From the NCBI GenBank assembly GCA_035627915.1, contig DASPKT010000400.1, positions 1 to 24,596 on the forward strand: 24,596 bases of DNA. Direction: 5' to 3'. The position numbers and the translations under genes were made by a program. The notes under the pieces are model-generated. The model worked only from the letters and a program-made list of their open reading frames with translations. It ran no database searches and was not told the DNA's origin. Source of the DNA: DASPKT01 sp035627915 (GTDB lineage Bacteria; Pseudomonadota; Alphaproteobacteria; Azospirillales; Azospirillaceae). Positions 8,401 through 16,300 of this stretch are shown here, piece by piece (position 1 is the first letter of the stretch; every line of letters starts with the position of its first letter).

Positions 8401-11400
8401 CAAGCCGATCCCCGAGGCCGAAATGCGCGCCTGGGCCGACGACACCGTCGCGCAGATCCTCGAGCTGCGCCCGCGCCGGGTGCTGGAGATCGGCTGCGGG
8501 CGCGGCATCTTCGCCTTCCGCCTGGCGCCGCACGTCGAGAGCTATCTCGGCATCGACTTCCACGGCCCGTCGGTGGAGCACGTGCGGCGCCAGGTGGCGC
8601 GCCACGCGCCCGCCTTCGACGCCGTCAGGGCCCGCCAGGGCCGCGCGCACGAGCTGGACGACGTCGAGCCGCGCTCGGTCGACACCGTCATCCTCAACTC
8701 CGTGGTCCAGTACTTCCCCGGCATCGACTACCTGCTGGAGGTCATCGGCAAGGCCGTCGACAAGGTCCGCCCCGGCGGCTCGGTGTTCCTGGGCGACGTC
8801 CGCGACCTCACCCTGCTGCGCGCCTTCCACGCCTGGATCGAGGCCGGGCGCGCCGCCCCGGGCCAGAGCCCGGCCGACCTGCGCCGCGCCGTCGACCGGC
8901 AGGTCTGCAACGAGAACGAGATGCTGGTGGACCCGGCGCTGTTCGCGGCGCTGCGCCACCGGTTCCCGCGCGTCACCGGGGTGGAGTTCGCGCTGCAGCG
9001 CGGCACCGCCCGCAACGAGCTTTCCAAGTTCCGCTACGCCGCGGTCCTCCGCGTCGGTGCAGCACCTTCGGCCGCCCAGGCCGACTGGACCGACGGGGAG
9101 GGGATGCCGGCGGCCGCGCTGGAGGCCCTGCTGGCGCGCGGCGGCGACCTCGTCTGCGTCGCCGGACTGATGAACGCCCGGGTCGAGGACGAGCTGCGCT
9201 GCCTGGACCTGATCGAGCACGCCGGCCTCGGCACGGTGGGCGAGCTGGCGGCCCAGGTGGCGGCGGCGCCCCGCGCGGGCATCGACCCCGAGGACCTCCA
9301 CCGGATGGCGGAGCGGCACGGCTACCGGGCGCTGCTGTCGCCGGCGGCCGGGCGCCGTCCCGGGCGCTTCGACGCCCGCTTCGTGCGGAACGGCGCGGAG
9401 CCGCCCCCGGCCCCCGTCGCCCGGCCGCCCGCGGCGCCGCGCAACTGGGCGGACTACGCCAACAACCCGCTGCTGGCGGTCCAGGGGGCCGCACTCGCCC
9501 CGGTCCTGCGCCAGCACCTGGCGGCGACCCTGCCGGAGTTCATGATCCCGGCCTCCTTCCTGTGGCTCGACCGGCTGCCGCTGACCGCCAACGGCAAGGT
9601 CGACCGCAAGGCCCTGCCGCTGCCGGAGCTGGGCGGCGACAAGTCGGTGCCCTACCGCGCCCCGCGCGAGGCGCGCGAGCAGGTGCTGGCGGAGCTGTTC
9701 CAGGACCTGCTGGGGGTGCAGCGCGTCGGCATCGACGACGACTTCTTCGCGCTCGGCGGCCATTCGCTGCTGGCGACGCGGCTGGCCTCGCAGGTGCGCG
9801 CCGTGCTGGGCACGGAACTGGCCGTGCGCACCGTGTTCGAGAGCCCGACCGTGGCCCAGCTGGCGGAGCACCTGCGCGACGCCGCCGCCGCCGAGGCGAT
9901 GGAGGTGCTGCCGCGGCCCGAGCGGCTGCCCCTGTCCTTCGCGCAGAGCCGGCTGTGGTTCCTGGACCAGCTGGAGGCGACGGACGCCGGCGGCGCCCGC
10001 TACAACGTGCCCCTGGTGCTGCGCCTGCGGGGTCCCCTGGATACGGGGGCCCTGGAGCTGGCGCTGACCGCGCTGGTGGCCCGGCACGAGACGCTGCGGA
10101 CCGCCTTCCCCCTGTTGGACGGCGAGCCGGTGCAGGCGGTCCTGCCGGCCGAGGGGTTCGTGCTGGCGCGCCGCGCGGTGGCGGAGGACGCGCTCGCCGG
10201 GGCGCTGGACGCGGCGCTGCGCCACCGCTTCGACCTGGCGGCGGAGATGCCGTTCCGGGCGGAGCTGCTGGCGCTGGGGCCGGAGGACCACGTCCTGGCC
10301 GTCATCGTCCACCACATCGCCTTCGACGGCTGGTCGGCCGGCGTCTTCCTGTCCGAGCTGGCCTTCGCCTATGACGGCTTCCGCCAGGGGGCTGCACCCG
10401 CCCTGGACCCGCTTCCCATCGCCTACGCCGACTTCGCGGTCTGGCAGCGCGCCCGGCTGGACGACCCCGAGGGGCCGCTGGCCGCCGAGGCGGAGTACTG
10501 GCGCCGGGCCCTGGCCGGGGCGCCGGCGCAGCTGGGCCTGCCGACGGACCGGCCGCGCCTCGCCTCCCGCCTGCGCCACGCCGGGCTGGTCAAGGTCTCG
10601 GTCGACCGCGCGGTGCGGACCCGGCTGGTGACGCTGGCCCAGGGGCACGGCGTCAGCCTGTTCATGGTGCTGCTGGCCGGCCTGTCGGTGGTGCTGTCGC
10701 GCTGGAGCGGCAATCGCGACGTGCTGGTCGGCACCCCGGTCGCCAACCGCACCCGGCGCGAGGTGGAGGGGCTGGTCGGCTTCTTCGTCAACACGCTGGT
10801 CATGCGCACCCGCCTGGACGGCGACCCCACCGTGGCGGAGCTGCTGGCCCGTGTGCGGGAGACGGCGCTGGGCGCCTACGCCCACCAGGAGCTGCCCTTC
10901 GAGAAGCTGGTGGAGATCCTGGCGCCGGAGCGGGTGCTGGGCGAGAGCCCGCTGTTCCAGGTCATGCTGGTGCTGCAGAACACGCCGCTGGCCGACGCCG
11001 CCCGGCTGCCCGGCTTGTCGGTGGAGCTGGAGTCGATCCGGCGCGAGACGGCGCGCTTCGACCTGACCCTGTCCTTCACCGAGACGGAGGACAGCCTGGA
11101 CGGGCTGGTGGAGTACGACGCCGACCTGTTCGACGGCTCCTCGGTGGAGCGGCTGGTCGGGCACATCATGCAGGTCCTGGCCGCCATGGCGGAACTGCCC
11201 GGCCGCAAGGTGGCCGAGCTGCCGCTGCTGGGCGAGGCGGAGCGGCACCAGCTGCTGCACAGCTGGAACGCCACCTCGGCCCCGCTGCCGGGCGGGCGCC
11301 TGATCGACCTGATCGAGGAGGCCGCCGCCCGCCGCCGGGACGAGCCGGCGCTGCTGTCCGACGGGCCGCCGCTCAGCTATGCCAACCTGGAGGCGGCCGG

Positions 11401-13765
11401 CAACAAGCTGGCGCGGCGCCTGATCGCGCTGGGAGTCGGGCCGGAGGACGTGGTCGCCGTGGCGCTGGAGCGTTCCACCCTGATGGTGGTGGCGCTGCTG
11501 GGCGTGCTGAAGGCGGGCGCCGCCTACCTGCCGCTCGACCCGGAGTACCCGGCGGCCCGCCTGGGCTACATGCTGGAGGACTCCGGCGCCACGCTGGTGC
11601 TGACCGAGGCCGCGGTGCGCGACGCCCTGCCGGCGGGCGCGCGGACGCTGCTGCTGGACGACCCGGAGGAGCGCGCGATCGTGCGCGCCTTCGACCCCGG
11701 CCCCATCGCCGAGGCGGAGCGGCGCACGCCCCTGCTGCCCGGGCACGCCGCCCAGGTCATCTACACCTCGGGCTCGACCGGCCGGCCGAAGGGCGTGGTG
11801 GTCAGCCACCGCAACCTCGTGGCCCTGGCCTCCGCCATCAAGGGCACCATGCGCTCCGACGCGGTGGTGCTGCAGCTGGCCTCCATCGCCTTCGACGTCT
11901 CCACCCTGGAGATCTGGGCGCCGCTGGCGACCGGGGCGAAGGTCGCACTCTATCCCAGGGGAAAGGTCGAGATCGGCACGCTGGGCGAGGTGCTGCGCCG
12001 GCACGGCGTGACCCGGCTGGCGCTGACCGCGGCGCTGTTCAACGCGGTGGTGGAGACCGACCTGCGGGTGCTGGCGCCGCTGCGCACGCTGATGGTGGGC
12101 GGCGACGCGCTGTCGCCGCAGCACGTGGCGGCCGCCGCCCGCGCGCTGCCCGACCTCACCATCAAGAACGCCTATGGCCCGACCGAGGCCACCTGCACCG
12201 CCACCGTCTTCCCGGTGCGCGGCCGGGTGGGCCAGGGCGTGCCGATCGGCCGCCCCATCGCCAACTACCAGGCCTACGTGCTGGACGACCGGCTGCGCCC
12301 GGTCCCCATCGGCGTGTCGGGCGAGCTCTACATCGGCGGCGAGGGGGTGTCTCGCGGCTACCTGAACCGTCCCGCCCTGACGGCCGAGCGCTTCATCGCC
12401 AACCCGTTCGGCCCCGGGCGCCTCTACCGCACCGGCGACGTGGTGCGCTGGCGCACCGACGGCGAGCTGGAGTTCGTCGGCCGGGCCGACGGGCAGGTCA
12501 AGATCCGCGGCTTCCGCATCGAGACGGGCGAGATCGAGTCGGTCCTGCTGGAGCATCCCGGCGTCGGCCAGGCGGCGGTGGTCGCGCGGGAGGACCGGCC
12601 CGGCGACCGCCGCCTGGCGGCCTACCTGGTCGCCCGGCCCGACCGGGCGGCGCCGGAGCCGGCGGAGCTGCGGGAGATGCTGGCGGCGCGGCTGCCGGAC
12701 TACATGGTGCCCTCCGCCTTCGTGCGGCTCGACGCGCTGCCGCTGACCGTCAACAGCAAGCTGGACCGCGCCGCCCTGCCGGCCCCCGACCTCGGCGCCG
12801 ACGGCTTCGAGCCGCCGCGGCCCGGGACGGAGACGGCGCTGGCGGCGATCTGGAGCGACCTGCTGGGGGTGGAACGGGTCGGCCGCGCCGACGACTTCTT
12901 CGCGCTCGGCGGCCACTCGCTGCTGACCATCCGGCTGGCGGCGCGGCTGCGCGCGGCCTTCGGGTGCGAGGTGCCGGTCGCCCGCCTGTTCCAGGACCCG
13001 ACGCTGGCCGGCGTCGCCCGCGCCCTGCAGGGGGCCGGCGGCTGGAGCCCCGTCGTGCCGCTGCGCGCGGCCGGGTCGGCGGTGCCGCTGTTCTGCGTGC
13101 ACCCGGCCGGCGGCCAGGTCTGGACCTACCGGCCGCTGCTGTCCGTCCTGCCGGCCGACCAGCCGCTCTACGCGCTGCAGGGCCGCGCCGGGGACGGGGC
13201 GCCGGACAGCGTGGAGGCGATGGCGGCCTCCTACCTGGAGGCGGTGCGCACGGTGCAGCCGCACGGCCCCTACCGGCTGGCCGGCTGGTCCTTCGGCGGG
13301 CTGGTCGCCTACGAGATGGCGCGCCTGCTGGCGGCGGCGGGGGAGGCGGTGTCCCACCTGCTGCTGATCGACGCGCACCTGCCGGCGCCGGGCGGGACGG
13401 TCGACCGCGACCTGCTCGACCTCGCCTTCCACGCCCAGGTCCTGTCGCCGCACGGCGGGGCCGCGCGGGCGGGGGAGGAGGAGGTCGCGGCGCTGCGGGC
13501 GCAGCTGGCCGCCGACGTGCGGCTGGCCGCTTCCTACCACGCCGGCCCCTATGCCGGGGCGGCCACGCTGCTGCGGGCGGCGGAGCGGCCGGCCGGCGCC
13601 GATCCCGAGCCCGCCTGGCGCGGCCTGCTGGGCGAGCGGCTGGAGGTGGTGGAGGTCCCGGGCAGCCACCATTCCGTCTGGACCGAGCCCAACTTCGCCG
13701 AGCTGACGGCGCGCCTGCGCGAGCGGCTGGCGGGGGTCCCGGCGGTGCGCTCCACGGCGGCGTGA
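5489..13765 (+). CDS. two-module NRPS, C-A-NMT-PCP-C-A-PCP-TE
   Basis: A 2758-residue non-ribosomal peptide synthetase. Domains by residue: C1 about 12-460 with HHLICDG (H148-G154); A1 from about 469 with YTSGSTG (625), the binding-pocket core FDASVFE (D671), GYGPTED (758) and NGKVDR (K1370); an N-methyltransferase inserted in A1 at about 937-1325 with FDISGW and the SAM motif VLEIGCGRG (998-1006); PCP1 with LGGHSL (carrier Ser1426); C2 with HHIAFDG (1608-1614); A2 with YTSGSTGRPKG (2092), FDVST (D2136), NAYGPTE (2227) and NSKLDR (K2424); PCP2 (Ser2477); a type-I thioesterase with GWSFGG (Ser2601), Asp2628 and His2727/2728. All catalytic residues I looked for are present and there is no epimerase. 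The N-terminal C domain has no upstream module here, so it probably loads an acyl starter or takes a carrier from elsewhere. ATG 5489 has GAGG 8 nt upstream. The gene follows mbtH and ends 4 bp from the converging GNAT gene. Confidence 0.95.
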   Translation: MTDVPTASQAPAALGRLPLSSPQRVIWHDLQLHPDTALYHLALLVRIPGPVDPVLFEKAVNTAAAGLDALRIVLPEGEAAPEQAILPSVSMKVPLVDFTGQADAEERAQGFSRDIVAHAFPVRPGDPLWASWLVRLGPDLHVWHLSCHHLICDGHGLALIVAAVSRAYEALLAGTEPSLAAPSYADFVAEDRAYAGSERHAADAAFWRARFRDLPPPLFDWGGQGFQFAAACLRRRSAVPRAVVDAADAFARANGLSLQSVVLGIVYALLARERGTGDIVVGMARHNRPTPAAKATAGMYSVVTPLRVRVDRSASLLELMRAVAEEARACFPHHRYPLADLNRAVGLFQAGRRQLFEVAFSLVRHSFDHAFGVPVERTDRLETGIVQGPLAVTLRDNHAGRDPLLDIEHDPGVIDEAGAARLERQIRLMLERLGELADCPVWKLPLMAEAERDRLLVEWNRTEAPTPSATLVKLFAGRVARTPGSVALIHGDREVTYAEFDARANRLARRLIGLGVGPDCTVGIAMERTPDLIVAMIAVLKAGGAVLSIDPAYPLKRIAYIVEDSRVQLVLTQQSVRHVLPAGTPQLVLDDEAESAVVAGLPPGMVRDAERSGQLRRDNLAYVIYTSGSTGRPKPVGVTHRNAVNLGVDIVFRLEVTGASRVLQFASPSFDASVFEMLMAFAAGAALVMAPDEQRMPGEPLAALFDRHRITHAVLPPSALVVMPAGSMSSCTHIVVAGEACPGELAARWSRGRKFFNGYGPTEDTVCSTISAPLSGDAAPPIGRPLGNTQVYVLDDRMQPVPAGVPGELYVGGTGVSRGYLGRPGLTAERFVANPFGPGRLYRTGDRVRWREDGELEFIGRIDGQVKIRGFRIEPDEIAARLMEHPGVRDASVVPHTDAAGNTRLFGYVVPEPGYEPPADAPAAAAEEAPPADLAARQIDSWQALYDGAEFDGDAADPLFDISGWLSSYDGKPIPEAEMRAWADDTVAQILELRPRRVLEIGCGRGIFAFRLAPHVESYLGIDFHGPSVEHVRRQVARHAPAFDAVRARQGRAHELDDVEPRSVDTVILNSVVQYFPGIDYLLEVIGKAVDKVRPGGSVFLGDVRDLTLLRAFHAWIEAGRAAPGQSPADLRRAVDRQVCNENEMLVDPALFAALRHRFPRVTGVEFALQRGTARNELSKFRYAAVLRVGAAPSAAQADWTDGEGMPAAALEALLARGGDLVCVAGLMNARVEDELRCLDLIEHAGLGTVGELAAQVAAAPRAGIDPEDLHRMAERHGYRALLSPAAGRRPGRFDARFVRNGAEPPPAPVARPPAAPRNWADYANNPLLAVQGAALAPVLRQHLAATLPEFMIPASFLWLDRLPLTANGKVDRKALPLPELGGDKSVPYRAPREAREQVLAELFQDLLGVQRVGIDDDFFALGGHSLLATRLASQVRAVLGTELAVRTVFESPTVAQLAEHLRDAAAAEAMEVLPRPERLPLSFAQSRLWFLDQLEATDAGGARYNVPLVLRLRGPLDTGALELALTALVARHETLRTAFPLLDGEPVQAVLPAEGFVLARRAVAEDALAGALDAALRHRFDLAAEMPFRAELLALGPEDHVLAVIVHHIAFDGWSAGVFLSELAFAYDGFRQGAAPALDPLPIAYADFAVWQRARLDDPEGPLAAEAEYWRRALAGAPAQLGLPTDRPRLASRLRHAGLVKVSVDRAVRTRLVTLAQGHGVSLFMVLLAGLSVVLSRWSGNRDVLVGTPVANRTRREVEGLVGFFVNTLVMRTRLDGDPTVAELLARVRETALGAYAHQELPFEKLVEILAPERVLGESPLFQVMLVLQNTPLADAARLPGLSVELESIRRETARFDLTLSFTETEDSLDGLVEYDADLFDGSSVERLVGHIMQVLAAMAELPGRKVAELPLLGEAERHQLLHSWNATSAPLPGGRLIDLIEEAAARRRDEPALLSDGPPLSYANLEAAGNKLARRLIALGVGPEDVVAVALERSTLMVVALLGVLKAGAAYLPLDPEYPAARLGYMLEDSGATLVLTEAAVRDALPAGARTLLLDDPEERAIVRAFDPGPIAEAERRTPLLPGHAAQVIYTSGSTGRPKGVVVSHRNLVALASAIKGTMRSDAVVLQLASIAFDVSTLEIWAPLATGAKVALYPRGKVEIGTLGEVLRRHGVTRLALTAALFNAVVETDLRVLAPLRTLMVGGDALSPQHVAAAARALPDLTIKNAYGPTEATCTATVFPVRGRVGQGVPIGRPIANYQAYVLDDRLRPVPIGVSGELYIGGEGVSRGYLNRPALTAERFIANPFGPGRLYRTGDVVRWRTDGELEFVGRADGQVKIRGFRIETGEIESVLLEHPGVGQAAVVAREDRPGDRRLAAYLVARPDRAAPEPAELREMLAARLPDYMVPSAFVRLDALPLTVNSKLDRAALPAPDLGADGFEPPRPGTETALAAIWSDLLGVERVGRADDFFALGGHSLLTIRLAARLRAAFGCEVPVARLFQDPTLAGVARALQGAGGWSPVVPLRAAGSAVPLFCVHPAGGQVWTYRPLLSVLPADQPLYALQGRAGDGAPDSVEAMAASYLEAVRTVQPHGPYRLAGWSFGGLVAYEMARLLAAAGEAVSHLLLIDAHLPAPGGTVDRDLLDLAFHAQVLSPHGGAARAGEEEVAALRAQLAADVRLAASYHAGPYAGAATLLRAAERPAGADPEPAWRGLLGERLEVVEVPGSHHSVWTEPNFAELTARLRERLAGVPAVRSTAA

Positions 13766-13769
13766 CGCC

Positions 13770-14258
13770 TTAGCCGGCGGCCCGGTCGGCGAGGCGGTCG
13801 AACGCCTCGCCCGCCAGCCCCATGAGGTCGACGTTCTCCGCCTCGATGCCCAGCGAGCGGTAGAAGAGCTGGGCGCGGACGTTGCGGGGGCGCACGTGCC
13901 AGCAGACCCAGGCGCCGCCCGACCGGCGGGCGAGGTCCGCGGCGGCCGCCACCAGCGCGCGGCCCGCACCCCGCCGGCGCGCCTGCGGGGCGACGTAGAG
14001 GTCCTCCAGCACCACGCCGGCCTTGGCGGTCTGGCTGTCGTAGCCGCGGGTCAGGATGGCGAGGCCGCAGGGGGCGCCGTCCAGCTCCGCCACCAGCGCC
14101 TCGAACCGGCGCCGGCGGCCGAAGCCGTCGCGCCGGAAGCGGGCGGGGTCGAGGGCGGGCGGCTCCATGCCCTCCTCCGCCGCCAGCGCCGCCACCATCG
14201 CCGCCGCCGCCTCGGCGTCGTCGGGGAGGGCGGGGCGGACGCGGATCGCTTCGGTCAT
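13770..14258 (-). CDS. GNAT-family N-acetyltransferase
   Basis: A 162-residue acetyl-CoA-dependent N-acetyltransferase. The core beta strand VVLEDLYVAP is followed by the acetyl-CoA loop QARRRGAGRAL (Q/R-x-x-G-x-G/A type), then WHVRPRNVRAQLFYRSLGI, the usual helix and final strand of the fold. The N-terminus IRVRPALPDDAEA is also typical. The acceptor cannot be told; it could be a small amine, an antibiotic or a protein. Its stop codon is 4 bp from the NRPS stop on the other strand, so it does not share that operon. It is downstream of leuB by 224 bp with a REP-like pair between, so co-transcription with leuB is doubtful. No clear ribosome site precedes ATG 14258. Confidence 0.85.
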   Translation of the reverse strand: MTEAIRVRPALPDDAEAAAAMVAALAAEEGMEPPALDPARFRRDGFGRRRRFEALVAELDGAPCGLAILTRGYDSQTAKAGVVLEDLYVAPQARRRGAGRALVAAAADLARRSGGAWVCWHVRPRNVRAQLFYRSLGIEAENVDLMGLAGEAFDRLADRAAG

Positions 14259-14310
14259 GGGCGGGGGGACGTGTTGCCGCTCCCCGGGGAGGGCAGCGGG
14301 GGCGGGGTGC

Positions 14311-14337
14311 GGGCTTCGACAGGCTCAGCCTGAGGGG
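14311..14337 (+). repeat. REP-like extragenic palindrome, left copy
   Basis: GGCTTCGACAGGCTCAGCCT and the following GAGGGG (14312-14337) contain the perfect inverted repeat CAGGCT-C-AGCCTG. The form CTTCGAC-x-GGCTCAGC-x-TGAGG is a widespread dispersed extragenic element in proteobacteria, here recognised by eye. It lies between leuB and the GNAT gene and pairs with a reversed copy at 14401. Confidence 0.7.
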
Positions 14338-14400
14338 CGTTGAGATGCTCCAGAGGGAGGTTGTTGCTCCCGGACACCGCCGGGCCTGGCATCCCTCGCT

Positions 14401-14425
14401 CCTCATGCTGAGCTCGGTCAGAAGC
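14401..14425 (-). repeat. REP-like extragenic palindrome, right copy (inverted)
   Basis: CCTCATGCTGAGCTCGGTCA followed by GAAGC is a degenerate reverse-strand version of the element at 14311: read on the minus strand it starts GCTTC and contains GAGCTCAGCATGAGG. Two inverted copies 63 bp apart are the BIME-like arrangement common for such elements. The copy is less perfect than its partner. Confidence 0.55.
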
Positions 14426-14482
14426 ACGCACAGCCTCCCAGCCGCACCCTCCGGCCGCGCCGCACACCCCCGCGGCGGCGCC

Positions 14483-15595
14483 TCAGGCGATCAGCTTGTC
14501 CAGCTCGCGCAGGATGCTGTCGCCCATGACGGAGGTGGAGCAGCGGGCCATGCCCGGGGCCATGATGTCGGCGGTGCGCATGCCGCCCTTCAGGACGTTC
14601 TGCACCGCGCGGGTGATGAGGTCCGACTCCTCGCCGAGGTCGAAGGAGTACTTCAGCGCCATGCCGAAGCTCAGCAGGCAGGCGATCGGGTTGGCGACGT
14701 CGCGGCCGGCGATGTCGGGGGCGGAGCCGTGCACCGGCTCGTACAGCGCCTTGCGCTTGCCGGCGGCGTCGGCCGCGCCCAGCGAGGCGGAGGGCAGCAT
14801 GCCGATGGAGCCGGTCAGCATCGCCGCCTCGTCCGACAGGATGTCGCCGAACAAATTGTCGGTGACGATCACGTCGAACTGCTTGGGATTGCGGACCAGC
14901 TGCATGGCGCAGGCGTCGGCCAGCATGTGGCTGAGCTCCACGTCCGCGTACTCGGCCTTGTGCAGGGCGGTCACGTCCTGGCGCCACAGCAGCCCGGACT
15001 CCATGACGTTGCCCTTCTCGGCGGAGCAGACCCGGTTGGAGCGCTTGCGCGCCAGCTCGAAGGCGACGCGGGCGACGCGCTGGATCTCCGGCGTGGTGTA
15101 GACCTGGGTGTTGACGCCGCGGCGCACCCCGTTGCCGAGGTCCTCGATGCCGCGCGGCTCGCCGAAATAGACGCCGCCGGTCAGCTCGCGCACGATCATG
15201 ATGTCGAGGCCGCGCACGATGTCGGGCTTCAGGGTGGAGGCGTCCACCAGCGCGTCGAACACCACCGCCGGGCGCAGGTTGGCGAACAGGTCCAGTTCCT
15301 TGCGCAGGCGCAGCAGGCCGGCCTCGGGGCGGTTCTCGAACCCGACATCGTCCCACTTCGGGCCGCCGACGGCCCCGAACAGCACCGCGTCCGCCTCCAT
15401 CGCCGCCCGCAGCGTGGCGTCGGTGAGGGGGGTGCCGTGGGCATCGTAGGAGGCGCCGCCGACCAGCCCCTCCGTCACCTCGAACTCGATCCCGCGGCGG
15501 CGGGCGAACCACTCGATGACGCGCCGGACCTGGCGCATCACCTCGGGGCCGATGCCGTCGCCCGCGAGGATGAGGAGATTTCTGCTGTCGGCCAT
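14483..15595 (-). CDS. leuB: 3-isopropylmalate dehydrogenase
   Basis: Catalyses NAD-dependent oxidative decarboxylation of 3-isopropylmalate, the third committed step of leucine synthesis, in the cytoplasm as a dimer. The 370-aa length is standard. Visible family marks are the N-terminal LLILAGDGIGPEVM, GAVGGPKWD, the substrate arginines in LRKELDLFANLRP and IVRELTGGVYFGEPRG, the lysine segment CSAEKGNVMESG, and the metal and cofactor segment DNLFGDILSDEAAMLTGSIGMLPSAS followed by EPVHGSAPDIAG. ATG 15595 gives the usual start; GAGGG lies 11 nt upstream on the minus strand. It follows leuD by 90 bp. The gap holds a palindrome shared with other promoters, so leuB may also have its own promoter. 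Confidence 0.97.
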   Translation of the reverse strand: MADSRNLLILAGDGIGPEVMRQVRRVIEWFARRRGIEFEVTEGLVGGASYDAHGTPLTDATLRAAMEADAVLFGAVGGPKWDDVGFENRPEAGLLRLRKELDLFANLRPAVVFDALVDASTLKPDIVRGLDIMIVRELTGGVYFGEPRGIEDLGNGVRRGVNTQVYTTPEIQRVARVAFELARKRSNRVCSAEKGNVMESGLLWRQDVTALHKAEYADVELSHMLADACAMQLVRNPKQFDVIVTDNLFGDILSDEAAMLTGSIGMLPSASLGAADAAGKRKALYEPVHGSAPDIAGRDVANPIACLLSFGMALKYSFDLGEESDLITRAVQNVLKGGMRTADIMAPGMARCSTSVMGDSILRELDKLIA

Positions 15596-15611
15596 GGAAA
15601 CGGTTACCCTC

Positions 15612-15627
15612 GTATGAACGCGTTAAC
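15612..15627 (-). promoter_or_regulatory. candidate operator, TGTTA-N6-TMACA family, leuB copy
   Basis: The 13-mer TGAACGCGTTAAC (15615-15627, plus strand) is the exact reverse complement of 20516-20528. On the leuB strand it reads GTTAACGCGTTCATA and ends 17 bases before the leuB start codon. The AACGCGTT core is perfectly palindromic. A regulator bound here could block or set leuB expression separately from leuD. Confidence 0.45.
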
Positions 15628-15655
15628 GCCTTGTACCATGTCTGCGCGCCGGCGG

Positions 15656-15689
15656 AAGCCCCGGTTCAGGCAGAAAGCCCCCGGTTCAG
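15656..15689. repeat. short direct repeat at the end of leuD
   Basis: AAGCCCCGGTTCAGG (15656-15670) recurs as AAGCCCCCGGTTCAG (15675-15689), differing by one inserted C. The second copy includes the leuD stop codon. It looks like a small local duplication; no function is evident. Confidence 0.6.
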
Positions 15690-16300
15690 CGCGCCCAGAG
15701 CCAGGGCTGCGACGCCTGCTGGCGCGCCTCGTAGCCGTCGATGGCGGTGGCCTGCTGCAGGGTCAGCCCGATGTCGTCCAGCCCGTTCAGCAGGCAGTGG
15801 CGGCGGAACGGCTCCACGTCGAACTTCACGCGCTCGCCGTCGGGGGTGGCGATCTCCTGCCGCTCCAGGTCGACCGTGAAGGTGGCGTTGGCGCCGTTGT
15901 CGGCCGCGTCCATCAGCCGGTCCACGACCTCCTGCGGCAGGGCGATCGGCAGGATGCCGTTCTTGAAGCAGTTGTTGAAGAAGATGTCGGCGAAGCTGGG
16001 CGCGATGACGCAGCGGATGCCGTAGTCCAGCAGCGCCCAGGGCGCGTGCTCGCGGCTCGACCCGCAGCCGAAATTGTCGCCGGCGACCAGGATGCTGGCC
16101 TTGCGGTAGGCCGGGCGGTTCAGGATGAAGTCCGGCTTCTCCGACCCGTCGTCGTTGTAGCGCATGGAGGAGAAGAGGCCGGTGCCGAGCCCGGTGCGCT
16201 TGATCGTCTTCAGGTAGCGGGCCGGAATGATCATGTCGGTGTCGACGTTCATGATCCGCAGGGGGGCGGCGACTCCGGTCAGGACGGTGAACTTTTCCAT
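15686..16300 (-). CDS. leuD: 3-isopropylmalate dehydratase small subunit
   Basis: Small subunit of isopropylmalate isomerase, which with LeuC interconverts 2- and 3-isopropylmalate in leucine synthesis. The 204-residue protein begins MEKFTVLTGVAAPL and carries the family segments NVDTDMIIPARYLK, NFGCGSSREHAPWAL and the IAPSFADIFFNNCFKNGILPI block. ATG 16300 is chosen because homologues start here; an upstream TTG at 16321 would add seven unlikely residues. leuB follows on the same strand. The partner leuC is not next to it: the region upstream turns to the divergent tct operon, so leuC must be elsewhere. Confidence 0.96.
   Translation of the reverse strand: MEKFTVLTGVAAPLRIMNVDTDMIIPARYLKTIKRTGLGTGLFSSMRYNDDGSEKPDFILNRPAYRKASILVAGDNFGCGSSREHAPWALLDYGIRCVIAPSFADIFFNNCFKNGILPIALPQEVVDRLMDAADNGANATFTVDLERQEIATPDGERVKFDVEPFRRHCLLNGLDDIGLTLQQATAIDGYEARQQASQPWLWAR

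Noticed and set aside
5426..13969. An 8.5-kb open frame (2847 codons) antisense to the whole NRPS gene
   Set aside because: It is the low-complexity Arg/Gln/His/Ala/Gly-rich shadow expected when a GC-rich gene with strong third-position bias is read in one antisense frame. It shows no domains and the plus strand encodes a complete NRPS.
13770..14258. GNAT enzyme as a tailoring or self-resistance gene of the NRPS cluster
   Set aside because: It is on the opposite strand, outside the operon, and nothing in its sequence points to a peptide substrate. It remains possible but unsupported.
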